Below, in pieces: positions 20,947-22,293 of a stretch of 22,293 nt of DNA. How positions within the stretch are numbered: position 1 is the stretch's first letter; each line of letters starts with the position of its first letter. The translations under genes and the position numbers were made by a program. Below the pieces are notes generated by a model. The model was given only the letters and a program-made list of their open reading frames with translations. It had not been told where the DNA came from and did not search any database. This DNA comes from GCA-020344715 sp050115935 (GTDB lineage: Archaea; Thermoproteota; Bathyarchaeia; Bathyarchaeales; Bathyarchaeaceae), in NCBI GenBank assembly GCA_050115935.1, contig JASFPO010000021.1:1-22293 (forward strand). Reading direction: 5' to 3'.

Positions 20947-20970
20947 TGCCTTCTGATTTAGCACACTTAA

Positions 20971-20978
20971 TTTAAATA
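20971..20978 (+). promoter_or_regulatory. TATA box of the TBP gene
   Basis: TTTAAATA within CTTAATTTAAATAACTCC fits an archaeal box A. The predicted transcription start is near 21001. That would allow either a leaderless start at ATG 21003 or a 17-base leader to ATG 21018. Confidence 0.65.
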
Positions 20979-21017
20979 ACTCCCCTAACTTGATGGTGTC
21001 TTATGAGGAGGGTTCGA

Positions 21018-21578
21018 ATGCCCAAAGTTGAAGCTTCGATCAGAATCGAAAACGTCGTGGCATCTGTCACGCTAAATCAAAGAGTTGACCTAAACGCAGT
21101 GGTGAAAGGTTATCCAGATGTTGAGTACCGTCCGGCCCAGTTTCCGGGACTCGTCTTCAGGCTAAAGAGACCCAAGACTGCTACCCTGATCTTCAATTCT
21201 GGAAAGATGGTTTGCACCGGAGCCAAGTCTGCGAAGGAAGCGAGAAGGGCAGTGACAAAAGTTGTAAAGGAACTGAAGAAAAGCGGCATAATCATCATTG
21301 GCAAACCCGAAATCAAAATAGTGAACATAGTTGCGTCAGTGAGTTTAGGAGGATTGATAGATCTTGAGAAGTCAGCCTACTCGCTTGGGAGAACCATGTA
21401 TGAGCCGGAGCAATTTCCCGGTCTCATCTACCGAATGGATGAACCAAAGGTGGTGATCCTCCTCTTCGCCAGCGGGAAACTGGTTTGCACAGGCGCCAAA
21501 AAGGAAGGAGACGTCTATATCGCTGTTGGCAAACTTCATAAGAAACTCGAGGAAGAAGATCTAATATACTACGAGTAA
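21018..21578 (+). CDS. tbp: TATA-box-binding protein
   Basis: ATG 21018 is preferred because GAGGAGGG lies just upstream; ATG 21003 sits on that site. The 186-residue protein is the usual length for archaeal TBP and has the two direct repeats. The first has VASVTLNQRVDLNAVVKGYP, QFPGLVFRLKRPKTATLIFN and VCTGAKSAKEARRAV. The second has VASVSLGGLIDLEKSAYSLG, QFPGLIYRMDEPKVVILLFA and VCTGAKKEGDVYIAVGK. The C-terminus ends EEEDLIYYE, shorter in acidic residues than in some euryarchaea. TBP bends the TATA box and recruits TFB and RNA polymerase. Confidence 0.96.
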   Translation: MPKVEASIRIENVVASVTLNQRVDLNAVVKGYPDVEYRPAQFPGLVFRLKRPKTATLIFNSGKMVCTGAKSAKEARRAVTKVVKELKKSGIIIIGKPEIKIVNIVASVSLGGLIDLEKSAYSLGRTMYEPEQFPGLIYRMDEPKVVILLFASGKLVCTGAKKEGDVYIAVGKLHKKLEEEDLIYYE

Positions 21579-21607
21579 ATGTGGTTGAAATCCATGCGCG
21601 CGTGATA

Positions 21608-21618
21608 CATGCATGCAA
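21608..21618. repeat. 11-nt palindromic element, copy downstream of tbp
   Basis: This is a second exact copy of CATGCATGCAA, containing TGCATGCA. It lies between the tbp stop (21578) and the likely start of the GTPase gene (21661), near the expected promoter position. See the copy at 20936-20946. Confidence 0.4.
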
Positions 21619-21660
21619 AATACATGTGTGAATAGGATAAGCAAATCAGATGCCTTCCCT

Positions 21661-22278
21661 ATGATACTTAGTATGCTTGAGAAGTATTTGGTTTTCACTG
21701 GAAGACCTAATGCAGGTAAGAGCAGCATCATCAGAGAAATTGTAGGCTTAGATGTAGCAACTGGAAAGCATCCGGGAACAACACGAAACATATCGAAACA
21801 TCCTTTAAACAGTGGCCTAGTTCTTGTAGATATGCCTGGTTTTGGCAGGATCATGGGTGTCTCTAGGCCCTTGGAGAATATGAGGAAGAATCGGATCATC
21901 AGTTTCTTAGAATCTAACGCTCAAGACATAGCCTTAGCTATCCACGTTCTCGACATATCCACGTTCCTAGAAATATCATGGCGTTTAGAAAAGAAGGGGA
22001 TAATCTCGATAGATGTTGAGATGATCCAGTTTCTAGCTAAGACGTTACGTGAGTTTCCCTTGGTGGCGGCTAACAAAATAGATAAGACCGACAAGAAGGA
22101 AATAGATGCTAACCTAAAAGAGTTCATGCACAGGATCAGCAACGGACATATCTCAGCTGTTGCGGATAAAGTGTTCCCAGTGAGTGCAAAGACTGGAGAA
22201 GGATTAAGCGCCTTAAAGAGCGCGATTCACGAGAAGTTGGTAGCAAAGGGGTATAGAACGCCGTTTAAAGTGCGATGA
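21661..22278 (+). CDS. EngB-like GTP-binding protein
   Basis: The frame is open from 21613, but MILSMLEKYLVFTGRPNAGK (ATG 21661, alternatively 21673) is the natural domain start, giving 205 residues. G1 is GRPNAGKSS (residues 14-22), G2 includes PGTTRN, G3 is DMPGFG (57-62), G4 is NKID (138-141) and G5 is SAKTGEGL near the C-terminus. The short lengths between motifs and the DMPGFG sequence match the archaeal EngB/YihA group of ribosome-associated GTPases (COG0218 type). An insertion between G3 and G4 carries a helix-rich ISWRLEKKGIISIDVEMIQF. Function is inferred as ribosome assembly or translation quality control. It is complete within the window. Confidence 0.88.
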   Translation: MILSMLEKYLVFTGRPNAGKSSIIREIVGLDVATGKHPGTTRNISKHPLNSGLVLVDMPGFGRIMGVSRPLENMRKNRIISFLESNAQDIALAIHVLDISTFLEISWRLEKKGIISIDVEMIQFLAKTLREFPLVAANKIDKTDKKEIDANLKEFMHRISNGHISAVADKVFPVSAKTGEGLSALKSAIHEKLVAKGYRTPFKVR

Positions 22279-22293
22279 ATTCGAGCTTTATGC

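Noticed and set aside
20758..20961. 67-codon ORF in the spacer upstream of tbp
   Set aside because: Rich in Ile, Leu, Cys and Phe without pattern, no ribosome site, overlaps the palindrome near the tbp promoter.

Overview
The window is chromosomal DNA of an archaeon. The archaeal markers are a TATA-binding protein, Alba, an archaeal-type TYW1 (Taw1), a free-standing beta subunit of ADP-forming acyl-CoA synthetase, a DUF373 membrane protein, a COG1340 coiled-coil protein, archaeal translin, and a tRNA gene with two bulge-helix-bulge introns. TTG and GTG starts with Shine-Dalgarno sites are frequent and TATA boxes precede several genes. The mix, including a NitrOD5-like protein and a doubly interrupted tRNA, suggests the Thermoproteota, plausibly a Bathyarchaeia-like lineage. 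That placement is inference; no 16S rRNA lies in the window.

Layout. 1-2.5 kb: truncated cupin gene (minus), tRNA-Tyr(GTA) with a 7-nt anticodon microexon, NitrOD5-like protein, zinc-ribbon protein, Lrp/AsnC regulator, small membrane protein, and a decayed copy of the 3' end of the NitrOD5-like gene. 2.6-7.1 kb, plus strand: acdB, a COG1340 coiled-coil protein, then the compact run DUF373 - MTA/MTI phosphorylase - cis-prenyltransferase. A YchF/Obg-type GTPase converges on it from the minus strand. 8.3-11.4 kb is an accessory island. It holds small minus-strand genes (RHH, winged helix, CxxC zinc-binding) and plus-strand genes (HEMGHH metallopeptidase, coiled-coil protein, three-helix holin-like membrane protein, truncated coiled-coil paralogue), and looks like a remnant of a virus or other integrated element. 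11.5-15.4 kb: NUDIX hydrolase, NapH-like membrane polyferredoxin, Taw1 wyosine enzyme, class I aminotransferase. 15.6-17.7 kb: overlapping translin - endonuclease V - HD hydrolase operon. 17.8-22.3 kb: MFS transporter, tiny HETLH protein, Alba, tiny zinc ribbon, TBP, and an EngB-like GTPase.

Functional links. tRNA maturation and modification appears twice (intron-bearing tRNA-Tyr and Taw1, which acts on tRNA-Phe). Basal transcription and chromatin are represented by TBP and Alba. Nucleic-acid repair or turnover is represented by translin, EndoV, NUDIX and HD proteins. Central metabolism is represented by AcdB, MTA salvage and polyprenol synthesis. No CRISPR array, rRNA or insertion sequence was seen. 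The most unusual items are the tRNA-Tyr precursor architecture and the 8.6-11.4 kb island.
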